From Candidatus Dojkabacteria bacterium (GTDB lineage: Bacteria; Patescibacteriota; Dojkabacteria; J137), in the NCBI GenBank assembly GCA_020429495.1, contig JAGQLJ010000001.1:1-7568 (forward strand): 7,568 bases of DNA, read 5' to 3'. Both the position numbers and the translations under genes were made by a program. The notes below the pieces were generated by a model. That model saw only the letters and a program-made list of their open reading frames with translations. It was not told the origin of the DNA and did no database searches. This document shows positions 5,950 through 7,568 of this stretch, piece after piece. The stretch's first letter is position 1; every line of letters starts with the position of its first letter.

Positions 5950-7317
5950 TTAACTTAAGTTAACTTCTTCTTTCCAGTCAGGAATATGGCTCTTTAAAAT
6001 TCCAATCTTATCAAGTTCTTTATCAAAAGCTTCAGCTCTATCTTCTTCAGCATGAATTAAGAATGTATTCTTAAGTTTATCTGTATTAAATCTTTGAATC
6101 CAAGCTTTATAATCTTGTGAGTCTCCGTGTGCAGAGAAACCTTCGTATGCAACAATTCTTGCTTTTACATTAACCTTTGTCTTTTCAATTATTACTTCTT
6201 TTGCACCGTCTTTAAGTTCACGTCCAAGAGTACCTTCTGCTTGATAACCAACAAATAAAACAGTATTTTTAGGATTTTCAAGACCTGTTTGTAAGTGGTG
6301 CATAATTCGTCCTCCATCAGCCATTCCACTTCCAGCTAAGATTATTTGACCTTTTTGTTTTGTTAATCCATAAGATTGTTTTGCCTTTTTAACAAATCTT
6401 AGACTATCGAAAGTAAATAATCTTTCATCCTTACCTGTTAATGCAGTTAGGTAAATATAAGAAACCTTTTGGGCAAGTGGACTATCTAACCAAACAGGTT
6501 GATCTTTTGCTAGCTTTCCCTCTTCTTGAGCAGTTTTTAGATCGTGTAAAACCTCTTGTGTTCTTTGCACTGAGAATGTTGGGATAAATACATTTCCTCC
6601 TTTATCTAACGTTTCATTAATTTCTCTTAACATATCTTCAACATTATCATTTCTATTTGGGTGAACTTCAGCACCATAAAGAGATTCAATTAAAACATAA
6701 TCTGGATCTGATTTATAGTCTGTGTCAAAAGTGTCAATTAAAGGACTTTGTAGTCTTCCAATATCACCAGAGAAGATGATCTTTTTTGAACCATCTCCAT
6801 CTTTAATATCAACTTCAATACTTGCAGCGCCTAAAATATGACCAGCTCTTATAAATTTAACTTTTATTCCAGGAAGTGGTTCAAATTCATCTTCAAAGTG
6901 AACACTCTCAAATAAGTGTGTTGTTTCTTCTGCATCGTATGAATTGTATACAAGAGCAACTTGATCTGTATATTTTCCATATGGTTCTCCCATTTTGAAG
7001 TTATTTTCTTGGATTTTTGCTGAATCCATTAACAGTAGATTAGAAATTTGAATTGTGTGGTTTGTTGCATAAATTTTGCCTCTAAATCCTCCTTTATATA
7101 GTTTGGGAAGCATTCCACTATGGTCAATATGAGCATGTGTTAAAAGTGCAAAATCAGCTTCAGCTGGGTTATATGCAAAAGGTTCTAAGTTTCTTCCCTC
7201 TACGTCAGGACCCTGAAACATACCACAGTCAACTATAAAATTTCCGTTGTCTGTTTTTATAAAATAATTTGATCCGGTAACAGTTTTTGCTGCACCATGA
7301 AATCCTATCTGAATCAT
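5950..7317 (-). CDS. Beta-CASP metallo-beta-lactamase fold RNase (Ysh1/CPSF73-like)
   Basis: A 455-residue, full-length member of the beta-CASP branch of the metallo-beta-lactamase fold, close in size to the Thermus thermophilus homologue TTHA0252 (431). The zinc-binding motifs are intact: D30, HAHIDH at 61-66, H160 (AGHILGAAS) and D185 (SGDIG). The beta-CASP insertion spans about residues 205-380 (ESLYG 211-215; GSGMADGGRIMHH 329-341, with motif B histidine), followed by motif C H397 (FSAHGDS) and a final H422 (IHAEED). These enzymes are zinc-dependent RNA endonucleases, sometimes also 5'-3' exonucleases. The N-terminus MIQIGFHGAAKTVTGS is the standard start for the family. No Shine-Dalgarno precedes the ATG, so a very short leader is possible. 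The gene is separated from gatC by 143 bases with a structured repeat and may have its own transcript. An exact RNA substrate cannot be read from the sequence. Confidence 0.93.
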   Translation of the reverse strand: MIQIGFHGAAKTVTGSNYFIKTDNGNFIVDCGMFQGPDVEGRNLEPFAYNPAEADFALLTHAHIDHSGMLPKLYKGGFRGKIYATNHTIQISNLLLMDSAKIQENNFKMGEPYGKYTDQVALVYNSYDAEETTHLFESVHFEDEFEPLPGIKVKFIRAGHILGAASIEVDIKDGDGSKKIIFSGDIGRLQSPLIDTFDTDYKSDPDYVLIESLYGAEVHPNRNDNVEDMLREINETLDKGGNVFIPTFSVQRTQEVLHDLKTAQEEGKLAKDQPVWLDSPLAQKVSYIYLTALTGKDERLFTFDSLRFVKKAKQSYGLTKQKGQIILAGSGMADGGRIMHHLQTGLENPKNTVLFVGYQAEGTLGRELKDGAKEVIIEKTKVNVKARIVAYEGFSAHGDSQDYKAWIQRFNTDKLKNTFLIHAEEDRAEAFDKELDKIGILKSHIPDWKEEVNLS

Positions 7318-7335
7318 TCAGAATATATAAAAATT

Positions 7336-7368
7336 ATTGTATTTTGGGGAATTTAGTAAACGATTTAC
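7336..7368 (-). promoter_or_regulatory. Possible promoter/operator region of the beta-CASP RNase gene
   Basis: On the minus strand a TACAAT hexamer (7336-7341), similar to a bacterial -10 box, lies 18 bases before the RNase ATG. Just upstream is an inverted repeat, GTAAA-x3-TTTAC (7356-7368), where a -35 box would sit; no good -35 hexamer is visible. The arrangement could be a repressor or activator site over a promoter, but in such AT-rich DNA both elements can arise by chance. Confidence 0.25.
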
Positions 7369-7481
7369 CAAAATCCCTTATATTTTGTATCAATTTATTC
7401 CTGATTTTTATTAAACCAAGCATAAAGTGACACAAAACTGTACTAATTTTAGCATACTTGAAGCTATCAGAATATTAAGTT

Positions 7482-7568
7482 CTCCCCTTGAGGGGAGTAC
7501 CCTAGTGAACATAGTGAGCTAGGGGGTGGGGTGTTAACACCTCCCGTCTTCTCCTTCGCTAAAGCTAC
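7482..7568. repeat. Structured GC-rich intergenic repeat, copy 2 (runs into window end)
   Basis: The head CTCCCCTTGAGGGGAG (7482-7497) plus TAC matches copy 1 at 18 of 19 bases. The next part is a hairpin with stem CCCTAG (7500-7505) and CTAGGG (7519-7524), in the same position as the CACTAC/GTAGTG stem of copy 1. Then follows a 12-base perfect palindrome GGTGTTAACACC (7530-7541), corresponding to the 'TGTAACAGTAACACC' part of copy 1, and CTCCCGTC. The last bases (CTCCTTCGCTAAAGCTAC) may continue past the edge. It lies upstream of the beta-CASP RNase gene, about 165 bases from its start. Confidence 0.7.

Noticed and set aside
1..7568. Alternative code with UGA read as glycine
   Set aside because: All genes are full length in the standard code, glycine is encoded by GGN throughout, and no in-frame TGA interrupts any conserved domain.
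5815..7568. CRISPR array
   Set aside because: Only two repeat copies about 1.6 kb apart with a gene between them, and no regular spacers.

Overview
The window reads as a low-GC bacterial chromosome segment with short intergenic gaps and two opposing gene blocks. All seven genes read intact in the standard genetic code. Small genes, almost no Shine-Dalgarno sequences, a large Cys-rich/DUF11 surface protein with a 'PSTALF' C-terminal signal, and short GC-rich hairpin repeats between genes together suggest a Patescibacteria (Candidate Phyla Radiation) genome. That assignment is an inference from style, not from a marker gene.

Plus-strand block (1-3837): an envelope-directed cluster with gaps of 6 and 15 bases. 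It starts with the C-terminal part of a polytopic membrane protein cut by the window edge, resembling O-antigen polymerase/ligase proteins. Next is a 902-residue exported, membrane-anchored surface protein with about 65 cysteines in small repeated modules, followed by Ig-like and DUF11 beta-sandwich regions. It ends with a 98-residue protein with three membrane segments. The tight packing suggests one transcript.

Minus-strand block (7317-3826): four genes of RNA and translation metabolism. In transcription order they are a beta-CASP metallo-beta-lactamase RNase, GatC (glutamyl/aspartyl-tRNA amidotransferase subunit C), a YhaM-type OB-fold/HD exoribonuclease, and ThpR (RNA 2',3'-cyclic phosphodiesterase). 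gatC, yhaM and thpR are closely spaced and probably co-transcribed. The RNase gene is separated from gatC by 143 bases that hold a structured repeat. The two blocks converge, and the last codons of the 98-residue gene and thpR overlap by 12 bases.

Repeats: two copies of a GC-rich intergenic element lie at 5815-5894 and 7482-7568. Each begins with a nearly identical 19-base palindromic head, followed by a hairpin whose stem sequence differs between copies but stays complementary. In the first copy the palindrome contains the only good Shine-Dalgarno-like sequence in the window, that of gatC. I saw no RNA gene, CRISPR array, transposase, phage gene or toxin-antitoxin pair. Nothing looks like a complete new system; the most unusual items are the Cys-rich surface protein and the covarying repeat.
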